From: Populus alba
Taxonomy: Eukaryota; Streptophyta; Magnoliopsida; Malpighiales; Salicaceae
DNA length: 64,000 nt
Reading direction: 5' to 3'
NCBI RefSeq assembly: GCF_005239225.2
Contig: NC_133300.1
Location: 9,763,875 to 9,827,874, forward strand
Both the position numbers and the translations under genes were made by a program. Positions 21,175 through 34,239 of this stretch are shown piece after piece (the first letter of the stretch is position 1; the number at the start of each line of letters is the position of its first letter). The notes beneath the pieces were generated by a model that saw only the letters and a program-made list of their open reading frames with translations, had not been told where the DNA came from and did no database searches.

Positions 21175-22676
21175 TAGCTTTTAATAGCTTTTTTTTTCAA
21201 AAACAATTAAAAAAATTAAAATTAAAATTATTTATTTAATTATTTTAATATTTTAATATTTTTAGTTTTTTTTTATATGATGATATTAAAAATAATTTTT
21301 AAAAAATAAAAAAAAAATATTATTTTAATGTGTTTCTGAAAAAAAAAAAACTTTAAAAAATAACTAATACCATACTTTTAAACATCTCTGAAATTCTCAT
21401 GATAAATTTTATAGAGTATGTAACTACTCATCATCTATATTAGTTTACCATAAATATTTTCAAATTTGCACCGCCATCTAGTCTTCTTTCAATCATATCT
21501 CCATTGGTGTTAGTAGAATCTCTTTGTTCCTTTGAACTTAGGTTATGTTTGTGTTTATCTAATAAGTAAAAATAGAGCAATCAACCTTATACTACCTAGC
21601 TAATTAATCATCAATTTTTTAACCAATTATACTATTTGTTCATTGTTTTTCTTTCTTTTGATAAAGAGAAGCTAAAATTATGAATTAAATCCAACAGAAA
21701 ACAAATAGCAACTTTAGAAAATCAAATACATAGGTGTTCCAAGATCTCAAACTTTAAAAAATATATATTTATTCCAAGTAGCACCATACAAGAACAAGAA
21801 TAGATTAAAAAAAAAAAAAACATGAATAGAAAAGGATAAATAAAGCAAAAAAATAAATAAGTACATATAAAAGAAAGAAAACAAGAGTTGTAAATAAACA
21901 CAATGTTAGAAAAAAAAAGATTGAGTAAATTGCAAAAAAGAATTTCTATATATAGGGTTGATCATATTTCCAAATAGTTAGATGACCCTATTTATATCAG
22001 TATAATGTTTAAATTTTATCTAAACATCAAATTCTAATCCAATACAAATTATTTATATAGATAAAGAGCCATTACCTTCCAAGTACAAGTTATTTAGCCT
22101 AGCAAAGTCTGCCATTAATTTCCACATATATGATGTCTTTTTGCTTACTAAAAAGTTGATTGGACGAACAATGTTATTCACACCTATTAATTAAATTGAA
22201 CCTACATCATTGTTATATAACCATGTATTTTCATCCCTAAATTGACCATGATTGGCTTACTATATGTTCTAACTATCTTAGTTGACCCATTTAGTAATCA
22301 AAACATCAAAGTTTGATATAAGGATGACCATATGCACATGTTAGTGTACTTATAATCTTACTAAAATAAGGTGTTATAACTTTGTTTTTGCTTCAATCAT
22401 AAAACAATTATATTAAAGGTCTTGGATCTAATAGTTAGATCCACCTGTAACATTCCTACAATCTCTTTTATAACCCCTAAAAAATTTGACATATCATTTC
22501 AGATGGGCTCATGTCAATTTTATTGCAACCAATCTTATATTTTATTTGTATAGGATTATTGCAATTAATGTCGTGGTCATAGAAATTAATTACCATAGCT
22601 TAAACAAACAAGATAGTATAGAGCAAGTAAGGGGTCAATCCCATGAGGAAGATCTAGTTCAGGTCTTTATGCAAAA
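21175..22676. other. AT-rich spacer, no gene seen
   Basis: Strongly AT-rich with many homopolymer runs. It may be intron or decayed flank of the LOG copy. No ORF with recognisable homology, RNA gene or clear transposon terminus is seen. A short part near 22600-22676 resembles retrotransposon flank but could not be placed. Confidence 0.5.
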
Positions 22677-25300
22677 TGATTAGTACTTAAAAGTGTATTT
22701 TTATCAAGGTTTTATGATATGATCCAAGCAAGGTCAAATTCGAATTTTGACGTAAAATGTGCAACTATCCAGTTTTACGGCAAGAGTTATAATTCTCAAT
22801 CCTACCATTGGATCGGGCTGAAATTTTATGTAAAATCTCCTAACATGTTGTCCTACCTTGGGTTAGAATATCATGTTAATCAAAGTTCAGAAAGGCATCC
22901 AAACATGGGTCAACAGAGGTTGTACGGGTTTTGTTATTTACTTCCTTTTGACTTGTGGACTTTCTATTTGGTTAGGACTCTTTTCCTAAAAGGATGTGGT
23001 AGCTTATTTTGGGAATATCCTAATTCTACAAAGATCTTTAATGGGTTGCGACATAGTTTCCAAGTGTGGCAAGGATTCATAAATGTTTCAGAATCTTTTT
23101 CTTACAAGGATTTCTTATTCATCCTAGCTACAAAAAAAAGAAAGAAGATTTCAGAATTAATTCCACCTTCAGATTTGATTCTCTTAGCTTATATAGGACT
23201 TCTAAAGGGCAACAAATCTGATCCTATCATATCTAGGATATTAAATTCAGATTTATTTATTTTATTGTTATTTTCTTCTTAGTTTGGGGTTTATTTATAT
23301 TATTTGGGTTTAATTATAAGTGGGCATCATATAAGTCCATATAAGGGGTCCATTAAGGTTTATTTTAGTTTGTAGTTATTATAAATAAGGGCATAACTAG
23401 ACATGTAAGGTTAGACAATTCAAATTAATAAAACTTCTTGTTTGTCGCACTTTGTGTGTGTGTGTGTGTGTGTGTGTGTTGGTGAGATAATCTCCTTTCC
23501 ATGGTTCTCTAAAGAACTAAAAATGACTTATCAAATAACAATTATCTTCGTGGCATCATCCTTATACTTCTCATTCACGAATCAATATTCGTTGGGTGGG
23601 GGTCTCCGTTTTCAATAGTGTTGGTGCCTAGGTACAAGTTATATTTGTGTCACACTCCTATCAAACCTGATTTACTTGGCTTTCTAGGAATTGGTGTCTT
23701 TGCGTGTGGGTTACATGACCATGTGATCACGAGGTTCGCATAATTTTATATCATCATTTTGCACTTGAAGTATCAATAACTCCTTAACTAAAGCATGTTT
23801 TATAATAACATATCGAATAATATAAGATACCTTTAATTTATGGTAAATATTCATCTTAAATGCAGGCTTATCACATAAATGAAAGGCTTGATTGATGAGT
23901 TTAAGTACTGAAATTGAAAGGACAAAGAAAGGACCAAACTTAAAAAACAGATGTTGGTGCATTCCAAACTGGAACACTGTTCGGTAATTAGGTCATATCT
24001 AGAGATGTAGAACTTGGATTTAGGTATGCTTTATATGGATGGAAAGGTAAGACATATGCCTACAACTTTCATGTGGAGTCTAAGATTTAAAAAGGCCATT
24101 TTCAAGTCCAAATTATAGCAACAACAGAGAAGTCCGAATATGTCCTGCAACCCAGACATTGTTCAGTGTTTAGCCCATATCTCGAGTTCTAGAAGTCCAA
24201 ATGACCTTAATTTTTTTTCCTAAAAAGATAAGACAATTTCCTATAATTTTCATGAGTACAGTTGGTTCTAGATCTGATTTCAACAATGACATTTTATTTA
24301 GATAAGAAAATAAGGATTTTCACCAAGTCAAGAGTTGGTCACCCACTCAACAATTAGTCATCAAATCAATAGTTTCAAATTTTGACCTAGAAAAGGAGGC
24401 ATTTGCCATGCATTTAGGAGCTTGGTTGTTCAGATCAAGAACTTGCTCTTGCTCTCTCTCTTTATATTTTTTGTAATTCTCAAGTTTTGCTTTCATTAAT
24501 ATCTTGTTTATGCTTTTCATTTCCTTTCCTTTACTTAGTTAACTTGTATCTTATTTATGTTATTATTTTGTTTATTTATGTTTCTCTCTTTCATTATGTT
24601 TAGCTAAGTTTATTATGTCAAGGTGAAAAGGTTACACTAATGGTGTATGAATAAGTATAGTGTAAACTCAACATGGACTTCAATGTTTGATACTAACATG
24701 TTTTGTATTTGTTATCATGTTCACTCTTAATACTTTGCTTGTTAAATGGTTAATATATATTTGTGTTGTTTAACACTTGGTACAACAAATGCTTGGCACT
24801 TTTATAGCCCAACCGTATGGTATAACATACACATGTGCTATGAAAGGAACTTGATTTGTTATTAACATAAGTTAGCATCATGAATTCCTGACAATATTTA
24901 CAAGTTTGGTGTTACTTAAATAAGATAATTAATATGATCATGTTAACAATTTATAATGAGCTATTAATGATAAATCATCCGATTGAAACCTCATTTGTGT
25001 GTGGTTTCCAGTTGAATAATAAGAGTTTATACTATAATTGTTTGAAATACCATTAATGGATCCTCTAACATTGACATTTGTTTTTATTATTGTTTAATCC
25101 TTACATTAATCTTTCATCTCAAAGTTCTCGTCAACTTTTTCTTCTTTATTATTATTATTGTTATTGTTATTGTTGTTGTATTATTGTTATCTATAATTTA
25201 TACAATTAACCTCCCTGTGGTTCGACCCCAGTATTGCTGAGTTATTTATTACTTCGACACTTCTGCACTTGGAAGAAGACATCAACTTTTGGTCGTGTCA
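22677..25300 (+). repeat. 5' LTR of Athila E1 (interrupted)
   Basis: Starts near TGATTAGTACTT and ends GGTCGTGTCA. Without the nested CRM LTR it is about 1.59 kb, like the LTR at 46111-47710 (1.60 kb). The TATA context kept in other copies (cctataaaagg) reads cctagaaaagg near 24395, so the promoter of this copy is probably impaired. A (TG)n run at 23453-23480 belongs to the nested CRM LTR. Confidence 0.8.
22715..23743 (+). repeat. CRM solo LTR inside Athila LTR
   Basis: 1029-bp CRM LTR from TGATATGATCC to TTCGCATAA (terminal CA mutated). It is flanked by tttta at 22710-22714 and 23744-23748. The Athila LTR at 35925 onwards has the uninterrupted sequence aaggttttatatcatc, giving the empty site. 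No internal region remains. Confidence 0.9.
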
Positions 25301-25306
25301 AGTTTT

Positions 25307-25324
25307 TGGTGCCGTTGTTGGGGA
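25307..25324 (+). other. primer-binding site of Athila E1 (tRNA-Asp type)
   Basis: TGGTGCCGTTGTTGGGGA, six bases after the LTR end. The copy at 38070-38087 is closer to the canonical TGGCGCCGTTGCCGGGGA of Athila elements. Confidence 0.8.
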
Positions 25325-25515
25325 GGTAAATTCTTGTACAAATTATAGTATTTATTTTATTCTCTTTTTACTTTTCTTGTATCTAACTTTGTTTCTTTTG
25401 TTTCTTTTGCTTTTGTTTCTTCTTCATTTTATTCTCTTTCTATACATGCATGAGTATTTGATCATGTACATTAAGTGGTAGACTTTGTAGGGTATCCTCA
25501 TCATTTTCAAAAAAT

Positions 25516-27214
25516 ATGGCCAAAGAAGATAACCAGTCACTTCCTAATGAGAATAATGAGAATAACTGTGTTAGAACATTTAGAGACCACATGAATCCCA
25601 CAAGAACAAGTGCACCCTCATGCATAGTTTTCCCTCCTGATGCATCTCATTTTAATTTTAAGTCAGACATTATTCAACTTTTACCTTCTTTTCATAGCTT
25701 AGATCTAGAAAATCCATACTTACATTTGAGAGAATTTGAAGAAGTGTGTAACACCTATAATGACTTAAACTGTAGCATGAATACCATTATATTAAAGCTT
25801 TTTCCTTTTTTCATTAAAAAATAAAGCTAAAACATGGCTACAAAATCTTAGGTCAGGATCCATTCGTGCTTGGGATGAAATGCAACAACAATTTTTAAAG
25901 AAGTTTTTTCCATCCCACAGTACCAACTCTTTTAAAAGACAAATAACCACTTTCACTCAAAAACCAGGTGAAACATTTTACCAATATTGGGATAGGTATC
26001 GAGACTTGCTTAATACTTGCCCTCATCAAGGTTTTGAAACATAAAGATTGGTTTCATAATTTTATGAAGGGTTACCACCTTAAAATATGCAAATGGTTGA
26101 ATTGATGTGCAATGGAACTTTTGAAGATAAAGATCTTAATCAAGCAATGGAGTACTTAGACTTGCTAGCTAAAAAAGCATAAAATTAGGACACTACGGTC
26201 ACTTATAAGGCACCAAGTAAAACCCAACTTCATACATCTAGTGGAGGTATGTATAACCTTAGGTGATCATGACCTCTAATCCAAGTTTGCATATTTAGCT
26301 AGAAAAATCGAGGCACTTGAATTGAAAAATAGTAGTCAATTAAAATCTATTCAAGACATTATGTGTCAAATCTGTGAAACAAATAGACATGCAACCAATG
26401 ACTGTCCAACTTTGCCTTCTTTCAAGGAATGCCTCCATCAACAAGCTCATGCTTTAAACAGTTTTCAAAGGCCCAATTAACCCACACTCGCAAACATACA
26501 ACCCTGGTTGGCGAAATCACCCAAATTTCAGTTGGAAGAGTGATAATAATAATGCACAAACTTCATTGATATATGTGTATATATTTGTGAAATTCTTTTC
26601 TCTCTCTCCTTTCTTTGAATCTCTCCTTCAATTCTCATTTGAAAATGGACAACACTCTTGAAAAATTGAAAAAGTATTTTCCCGCTCTACCTCGGAATGC
26701 GATTATAAAAATTTACTGTGCTAGCTGTGCAAGATTGAGGTTGTTAATAAATCATGGAATTTTAAAGCAAGAGACAATCAACACTCAACTTGCTCAAAGT
26801 ATGACAAATTTTAAAGATGCCATTACAAGATTCACATTTGCTCTCAGTTTTCAAGAGAAAGGTAAGTTTCCATCTTAACCATAGCAAAATCTAAAGGGGT
26901 AATACAATGCAAATGCAAGTAGTTCCGGAAGCCAACACATGGATCAAGTCAAATTAGTCATCACTCTTCGTAGTGGTAAGGTTATTGAAAAACCCACTCT
27001 TGAACCTTGTGAGAAAGATGATGAGTCAATCTCTGAGGGTAAAGAGGGGGTTGAATTTGAACATTGTAAAGAAAAGACCGATTCTCCGCCAACACTTCCA
27101 TTTCAAGATGCCATGACCAAACAAAGGAAAGTCAATCACAATTATGAAATCCTTGAAACTTTCAAACAGGTAAGGATCAATATACCTTTATTGGATGCTA
27201 TTAAATAGGTACCT
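25516..27214 (+). pseudogene. gag of Athila E1, with an ORF3 patch inside
   Basis: Starts MAKEDNQSLPNENNEN and carries HLREFEEVCNTYND. A one-base T expansion near 25810 shifts the frame, which continues (KTWLQNLRSGS, FLKKFFPS) with several stops and small changes to the zinc-binding region CQICETNRHATNDC near 26370. At about 26566-26762 a piece of the element's own third ORF replaces gag sequence that E2 retains. After it, gag resumes (QETINTQLAQS) and ends with ITLRSGKVIEKP. E2 at 38292 is the closest comparison. Non-functional. Confidence 0.8.
26566..26762 (+). repeat. ORF3-derived patch within Athila gag
   Basis: About 197 bases nearly identical to 32442-32638 of the same element, including the start MDNTLEKLKKYFPALP. 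In E2, gag sequence continues at this point (39334 onward) without the patch. It is a non-homologous copy of the 3' region placed in gag, most simply a template jump during reverse transcription. Confidence 0.8.
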
Positions 27215-27321
27215 TTATATGCTAAATTTTTGAAAGATCTGTGCACTGTGAATAGAAAACTGAATGTGAAAAAGAAAGCATTTTTAGCTGAACAAGTGCT
27301 ATTCTTCAAAACAATAATGCT

Positions 27322-27888
27322 TTGAAATATAAAGACCCTGGTTGTCCTACAATTTCTTGCTTTATTGGAGAACATAAAATTGAAAGAGCTTTACTTGATC
27401 TTGGAGCTAGTGTGAATTTACTTCCATATTCGGTTTTTCAAAGTCTTAATCTAGGTGAGTTGAAACTAACTTCTGTAACTTTTTTACTTGCTGATAAATC
27501 TATAAACGTGCCTAGAGGAATAGTTGAGGATGTGTTAGTACAAGTTGATAAATTCATTTTCCTTGTAGATTTTGTTGTATTTGATACACAACCTGTTGAA
27601 GCATGTAATTCAATTCCTGTTATTTTAGGATGTCCATTTCTTACAACTTCTAATGCATTGATTAATTATAGGAATAGACTAATGAAGCTATCATTTGAAA
27701 ACATGACATTGAATATGAATATTTTCAACATTTTCAAGCAACCTGGAGATGATAATGATTTACAGGAAGTGGATTTTATTGAAAAAATAGTTCATGATCA
27801 ATTTCAAACCACTTCTAGTGAAACTCAGATTGATGAACCTAACGAGTTGCAAATGGTCTATTTTTTAGGAAGAAGCAAAGGCATGTAA
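27322..27888 (+). pseudogene. Athila protease region
   Basis: A 188-codon frame with ALLDLGASVNLLPYSVF, the aspartic-protease active-site region in its Athila form (DLGA), and later PVILGCPFLTTSNALI. It is preceded by a stop near 27207 and a frameshift near 27300, and followed by a TAA at 27886. The catalytic region itself looks intact. Confidence 0.8.
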
Positions 27889-27910
27889 TTGGAGACCACA
27901 AATTGAAGAA

Positions 27911-29139
27911 TTGCCACCACAATCAATTGAGTCCATTCCTTCAAGTGTTCAACCACCAAAACCTGATTTGAAGTCGTTACCATTCAATCTCAAATACTCA
28001 TTTTTGGGAGAAAATGAAACTTTTCTGATAATAATCTCTTCCAAACTTAATGCACATCAAGAAGGTAAGTTATTACAAACTCTGAAAATGCACAAAAATG
28101 CATTAGGATGGACCATAGCTGACATAAAAGGAATTAGTCCTTTGAATTGCACACATAGGATTTATTTGGAGGAAAATGCTAAACCCTCTAGAGAAATGCA
28201 ATGAAGACTTAATCCTAATATGAAAGAAATAGTGAAAATGAAGTCATTAAGCTTCTAGATAGTGGAATCATTTATCCTATTTCTGATAGCAAATGGGTAA
28301 GTCCTACCCAAGTTGTACCAAAAAAGTCTAGAGTCACTGTGATAACAAATGAGAAAAATGAGTTAATTCCAACTCGGACTATTATTACTGGTTGGCGCAT
28401 GTGCATTGACTATAGGAAACTTAATTCAATGACTAGAAAAGATCATTTCCCTTTACCTTTCATGGATCAAATCCTAGAAAGAGTTGCAGGTCATGAATTT
28501 TATTGTTTCCAAGATGGCTATTCAGGTTACAACCAAATTGAAATTGCATTGGAAGATCAAGAGCAAACTACTTTCACATGTCCATTTGGTACTTTTGCAT
28601 ATCAAAGAATGCATTTTGGATTATGTAATGCACCAGCCACATTTCAAAGATGCATGCTTAGCATATTCAGTGATATGATTGAATGTTTCCTTAAGATTTT
28701 TATGGATGATTTTTCTGTTTTTAGCGATTCATTTGATGATTGTTTAACTAACTTGGAAAAGGTTTTGAACAGGTGTGAAGAGAAGAATCTTGTACTAAAT
28801 TGGAAAAAATGTCACTTTATGGTAACAAACGGCATTGTACTTGGTCACATTGTTTCATCGAAAGGAATTAAGGTTGACAAATCTAAAATCGAGTTAATTG
28901 CTAACTTGCCAACACCAAAATCTATTAAATATGTTAGATCATTCTTAGAACATGCTGGTTTTTACAGAAGCTTCGTCAAAGATTTTAGTGTAATATCTAA
29001 ACCATTATATAACCTTCTAACAAAGGAAAATGTTTATGAATGGATTGAACAATGTGAAAAAGCCTTTGTTAAACTTAAAGCTAGCTTATTTCTGCTCCTG
29101 TCATTCAACCTCCTGATTGGTCACTACCTTTTGAACTAA
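27911..29139 (+). pseudogene. Athila reverse transcriptase
   Basis: The linker (PPKPDLKSLPFNLKYSFLGE) ends at a TGA at 28202, where an arginine codon is expected. The RT follows with WRMCIDYRKLNSMTRKDHFP, CFQDGYSGYNQI, the catalytic box FMDDFSVF near 28702, and the thumb segment VRSFLEHAGFYRSFVKDFS. FLDGYSGY of the family reads FQDGYSGY here. A frameshift near 29100-29135 separates it from RNase H. Confidence 0.85.
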
Positions 29140-29624
29140 TGTGTGACGCTAGTGATTATGTCGTGGGTGTTGTCTTGGGACAAAGCAAAGATAAGAAACC
29201 TTATGTGATTTACTATGCAAGTAAAACTTTAACTAGTGCTCAAATGAATTACACTACCACTGAAAAAGAATTACTTGTAGTAGTATTTGCATGTGACAAG
29301 TTCAGATCTTATCTTATTGGTTCACCTGTTGTCGTTTTTAGTGATCATGCAGCATTGAAATATCTTCTCTCTGAGAAAGATTCTAAGGCTAGATTGGTGC
29401 GGTGGATTTTGTTACTTCAAGAATTTGATATCACGATCAAAGACAAGAAAGGCACTAAAAATGTTATCGCAGATCATTTGTCAAGATTGACAACCGATTC
29501 GAGATCTGACATCACACCAATCGATGACTACTTTCCTGATGAATCTTTATTTTCTGTCTCTACAAAGCCTTGGTTTGCTAATATTGCTAAATTTCTTGTT
29601 TCAGGACAATTGCCAGCTCATTAG
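29139..29624 (+). pseudogene. Athila RNase H
   Basis: A 161-codon frame with [42 protein letters not shown] and [10 protein letters not shown], the four acidic positions of Ty3-type RNase H. It degrades RNA of the RNA/DNA hybrid. The frame ends in TAG at 29622 near the junction to integrase. A matching tail occurs in E2 at 39755-39900. Confidence 0.85.
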
Positions 29625-29639
29625 AGTACCCAAGACAAA

Positions 29640-30755
29640 AAAAAGTTCTTGAACTTTTATTTGGAGGACCCTTATTTATTCAAATATTGTCCTGATCAAA
29701 TATTTCAAAGATGCATTCCTGACAATGAGGTAAGTAGTGTCATTAAATTTTGTCATTCTAAGGCATGTGGGGGTCATTTCTCATTAAGAAAGACAACTGC
29801 AAAATCTTACAATGTGGATTTTACTGGCCCACCATGTTCAAAGACTCATATGCATTCTACAAGACTTGTGAAAATTATAAAAAGTTGGGATCTATTTCAA
29901 AACATTACATGTTGCCTTTAAATCCTATTCTTGTCATTAAGATCTTTGACTGTTGGGGTATAGATTTCATGGGTCCATTTCCTCCATCATTTGGTTTCTT
30001 GTACATATTAGTCGCAGCAGATTATGTTTCAAATTGGATAGAGGCAATTCCAAGTCGAAAGAATGATCATAAAATAGTGATAAAGTTTTTAAAAGAAAAT
30101 ATTTTAAGTCGATTTGGAATCCCTCGAGTCATGATAAGTGATGGTGGAACACATTTCTACAACAAGCCATTTGAGTCTTTAATGAAGAAATATGGAATCA
30201 CACAAAAAGTTGCCACCCCTTATTACCCTCAGACGAGTGGACAGGTAGAACTTGCTAATAGGAAGATCAAACAGATCTTGGAGAAAACAGTGAATCCTAA
30301 CCGAAAAGACTGGTCCTTAAGACTTAATGATGCACGTTGGGCTTATTGAACTACTTATAAAATATCATTAGGTATGTCACCTTATAAACTAGTCTGTGAA
30401 AAACATTGTCACTTGCCTGTGGAACTTGAATATAAAGCTTATTGAGCTATTAAAGCTTTTGATGTGAACCTCGTGATCACGTGGTCACGCAACCCATAAT
30501 CAAGATTGAGATTTGATCCCGAAAAGCAGAAATAGGTCTAATAGGAGCGTGACACAATGAGAACCTATCCCAAGGCACCAACACTATTGGAATGAGTAGA
30601 ATGATGCCACAAAGCCAGTTAATCTTCGATAAATCAGATTCAGTTCCAATAAATTGAATATAAAGTTTCAGTTGATTCTGAGGTGGTTTGCTTAAAGTTC
30701 ACCAAAAGTTGTGTTTCTGCGGCACAAATTTAATGATCCTTCAAATTTCAACTAA

Positions 30756-30799
<44 letters not shown>

Positions 30800-32332
30800 T
30801 ATACTGATATGATTAGAGATAGTAATAAGATGAAACATAACTCTTTTTTTTTTTTGCTTAGATGACACAAACACGAAGAACAAGAAGATAGACGCAAACA
30901 CTGAAAAACTTAAAGGAACACTAAAAAAAAAAATCAAAAATCACAAAAGGATATGACCTTGTTTCGGAGCCTAGCTCTGATACCAATTGATGCGAACCTC
31001 GTAATCACGTGGTCACGCAACCCACAATCAAGATTGCGATTTGAACCTGGAAAGCCGGAATAGGTCCAATAGGAGCATGACACAATGGAAACCTGTCCCA
31101 AGGTACTAACACTATTGGAATGAGTATAATGACGCCACGAAGCCAGTTAATCTTCGAGAAGTCAGATTCAGTTCGTTCAAGAACTAAAGAATGAAAGAAT
31201 CACTCTCACACGTTAAAACTGAAAAATTTAGAATAATAATCATCAAAAACTATTGAAATTTTGGCTTACATGAGTTTAAATAGTTCTTGAAAAATTAACC
31301 CTAATGGACCCTTTATGTGGACTTATATGAGGTCCACTCAAAACTGGCCCAAAATCCTAGACTGAAAAGCCCATAACCTGATCCAAACAAGCCTTGGACC
31401 GTAGCTCAAAACAAGGTTTTAATTAAGCCCAAACATGAAAGAAAATAATAAAAATAACTAATCTCTCATTAAATACCACCAGCCCTTCTTTCCTTGTGTA
31501 GCTAAGATGAATAAGGAATCCTTATAAGAAAAGGATTCTGAAACATTAATGAATCATTGCCACACTTGTAGATTATATTGCAGCTCATTAAAGATCCTTG
31601 TGGAACTAGAAAATTTCCAAAACCAGCTGCCACATCCTTGTAGGAATAGAATCCTAACCAAATAGGAAGTCCACAAGTCAAATGGAAGTAAATAACAAAA
31701 TTCGTACAGCCTCTGTTGACTAGTATTGCGGTGCCTTTCTGAACTCCAATTGACCTGAATTTTTAACCTAAAGTAGTAAAACATGTCTAGAGAGTCCACA
31801 TAAAATATTAGCTCGATCCAACTATCGGATTGAGAATTATGACTGTTGCCGTAAACCTAGACTGTTACGCTTTTTACGCCAAAATCCAAATCTGACCTTA
31901 CATGGGTCGTATCATAAGGCTGAACCATATCAGCTTTCAATTCAAACCTTGATGATGCTAGTCAGCTGTGAAAATTACAAATAAATGAGCTTAAGGACAT
32001 AAGAAATGATGCATACGAAAATTCAAGAATTCATAAAGCAAGAACCAAAGAGTTTCATGACAAGAAAATACTAAGAAAAACATTCAATGTTGGTAAAAAA
32101 AAAAGTCTTGCTTTATAATTCTCGACTCCATTTATTTCTTGGAACACTAAGATTAAGATGGAGTAGTCCTTTTATTATGAAACATGTGTTTCCATATAGA
32201 GCCTCTGATATCGAGAATCCAAAGAATGGCAATGTTTTCAAGGTAAATGGACATCGTTTGAAAGTTTACTTTGACAATTTTTCAGTTGAACATGACTCTA
32301 TTGAATTGGGTGATCCTGTATATAAAGATTAA
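29640..32332 (+). pseudogene. Athila integrase, interrupted by a CRM element
   Basis: The N-terminal zinc region ([12 protein letters not shown] near 29750) is followed by a frameshift near 29810. The core then has [15 protein letters not shown] and [10 protein letters not shown], supplying the three acidic residues. A TGA at 30347 replaces a codon in the helix after the core. At 30455-30459 the CRM element 30460-31932 interrupts it with a gcttt duplication. The C-terminal part resumes at 31938 (SNLDDASQLRKLQ region) and ends with [12 protein letters not shown] at 32332, with another frameshift near 32095. Confidence 0.85.
30460..31932 (-). mobile_element. internally deleted CRM element
   Basis: A 1473-bp minus-strand element flanked by gcttt at 30455-30459 and 31933-31937. 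It consists of an LTR end fragment (30460 to about 30646), leader sequence with a (CT)n run at 30758-30794, a primer-binding site at 30974-30985 and a complete 945-bp LTR (30988-31932). Everything from the polypurine side of the left LTR through gag and pol is gone. The joint 'cagttcc/aataaattg' marks the deletion. Confidence 0.9.
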
Positions 32333-32519
32333 TTCTTTTTCTCACATTGTTTCTATGTTTCTTTTTGGTGTGACTCTTGTTTTGCTGGTCTCTCTCACCC
32401 CGGTCAAATGATAGATAACGGTACTTCGTGACTCTTTTCTCTGATATATGTGTATATATTTGTGAAATTCTTTTCTCTCTCTCCTTTCTTTGAATCTCTC
32501 CTCCAATTCTCATTTGAAA

Positions 32520-32989
32520 ATGGACAACACTCTTGAAAAATTAAAAAAGTATTTTCCCGCTCTGCCTCAGAATGCGATTATAAAAATTTACTGTGCTAGC
32601 TGTGCAAGATTGAGGTTGTTAATAAATCATGGAATTTTTGAAGATATTCGCTGGTTGATTGAAGCAAGGATTCGATTATTATGTGAGTCCTCCAATTCTT
32701 TCATTTCATACATGCATAGAATAGGTAAAAGCACTTTTGCAAAGAAACGTTGTGCAAAATAACTGAAAGTCTGTCATAGATGTGCCATATGGACTTGTAA
32801 TGCAACATGTCACTATTTAGAAATGGTATCTGTAAACCGTGAAGATAAAATACAATTCATTAACGATGGCCTGAGTAAGAGGTCTTTAGATAATCTTCTA
32901 TTGACTCTTGAGATGCACCCTAATGGAGATGTGCATCGTGTAATTCATGATTTATGGCCACAATTCCATAAAGAACATGTTAGACATAG
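32520..32989 (+). pseudogene. Athila third ORF (ORF3), 5' part, unknown function
   Basis: Starts ATG 32520 (MDNTLEKLKKYFPALP), lies after integrase and before the 3' LTR, and runs in one frame to the Tekay-type LTR insertion. It resumes at 35770 and ends at TAG 35804-35806, about 169 codons in all. One in-frame TAA at 32760 breaks it. A cysteine cluster C-x2-C-x4-C-x3-C-H (around CHRCAIWTCNATCH) suggests metal binding. There is no signal peptide or membrane segment, unlike the envelope-like genes known in some Athila elements. I do not recognise the family; pieces recur at 26566 and 40194. Confidence 0.6.
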
Positions 32990-33005
32990 TGTAAACACCC
33001 AAGAG

Positions 33006-33048
<43 letters not shown>

Positions 33049-33865
33049 TTCATGACTCAGTTTTCGCTGCCGATTTCTATATGGGCAGCGACGCAGTTTT
33101 CACTGCTGATTTCTGCATCTGCAGCGAAGTAGTTTTCGTTGTCGATTTCTTGATTGGTAGTGACGCAGTTTTCGCTCTCGATTTCTGCATCGACAGCGAC
33201 GATTTTTGTTTGTTTAAAAAAAAAATTAACTTAAGGAGCTGGGAGGGAAGGGTAAAACCGGTTTTAGATAGACCAAAACAAGGATAAGAACACATCTAAA
33301 CCAACCCCCAAACAACCCACCTCATTTGATGGGGAGTATAAATACAAGGAGGAGAGAGAGGATGATCCATCCTCTTTCCAAAATAGCAGTTGCATGTAGT
33401 TCTTCCCTTCCTCTTTCACAACAGAAACCTAAACCAAACCAGTAGAGAGTGCTTTGTGAACGTGTGAGGGAAAGATGAGACCTTGAGAGAAGATTGGACA
33501 GCTGCCTAGAGGAAAGGAAAACGAGGGCTGGAAAACGTGAGAGAAAGAAGAAGGAGGAGAACCAGCAGGAGAAGAGAAAGAATAGTGTCAAACCTTCCTC
33601 AAACTTAGTTAGATTCGAAAGGTATGGGTCATGAAACTCCCTTCCTCTTCTCCTTAAGACCAGAAACGAAAATGAAGAAGAAGACCCTAAGAAAATTGAC
33701 CTAAGACCTAAGCTAGCTGTGAAGGAAACTGAAATTAACTAGGAGAACAAGGAAACATAAATGAAATGAAGCCAATTTCAGAACATCTAACAAAGAAAAG
33801 TGAATAAAATGGAAATAAAAAATCATGGTAGAGGGTTGGCTTTAACTATAGGGTTGGCCAGTATG

Positions 33866-34190
33866 CATGTGTGTGTTCTGCTGGGATTTTGTTAAAGGAT
33901 TATGTGCTGAAATTGATGGTTTCAATGTGTGTGTTCTGCTGGAATTTATTGAAAGATTATATGCTATAATTGATGGTTTTCAATGTGTGTGTTCTGCTGG
34001 GATTTTGTTGAAGGATTATGTGCTGAAATTGATGGTTTCAATGTGTGTGTTATGCTAGAATTTATTGAAAGATTATATGTTGTAATTGATGGCTTACAAT
34101 GTGTGTGTTCTGCTGGGATTTTGTTGAAGGATTATCTGCTGAAATTGATGGTTTCGATGTGTGTGTTCTGCTGGAACTTAGTGACAGTGT
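33866..34190 (+). repeat. tandem array, six units of about 57-58 bp
   Basis: Units begin tgtgtgttctgctggg(a) and end gaaattgatggtttcaa. Alternate units are more alike (gattttgttgaaggattatg against aatttattgaaagattatat), so the array probably grew as a two-unit higher-order repeat of about 115 bp. Confidence 0.85.
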
Positions 34191-34239
34191 ATATGTTGGG
34201 GTTGTTGCAGCATGTGTGGTGTGCGTTCATGCCAAAATA

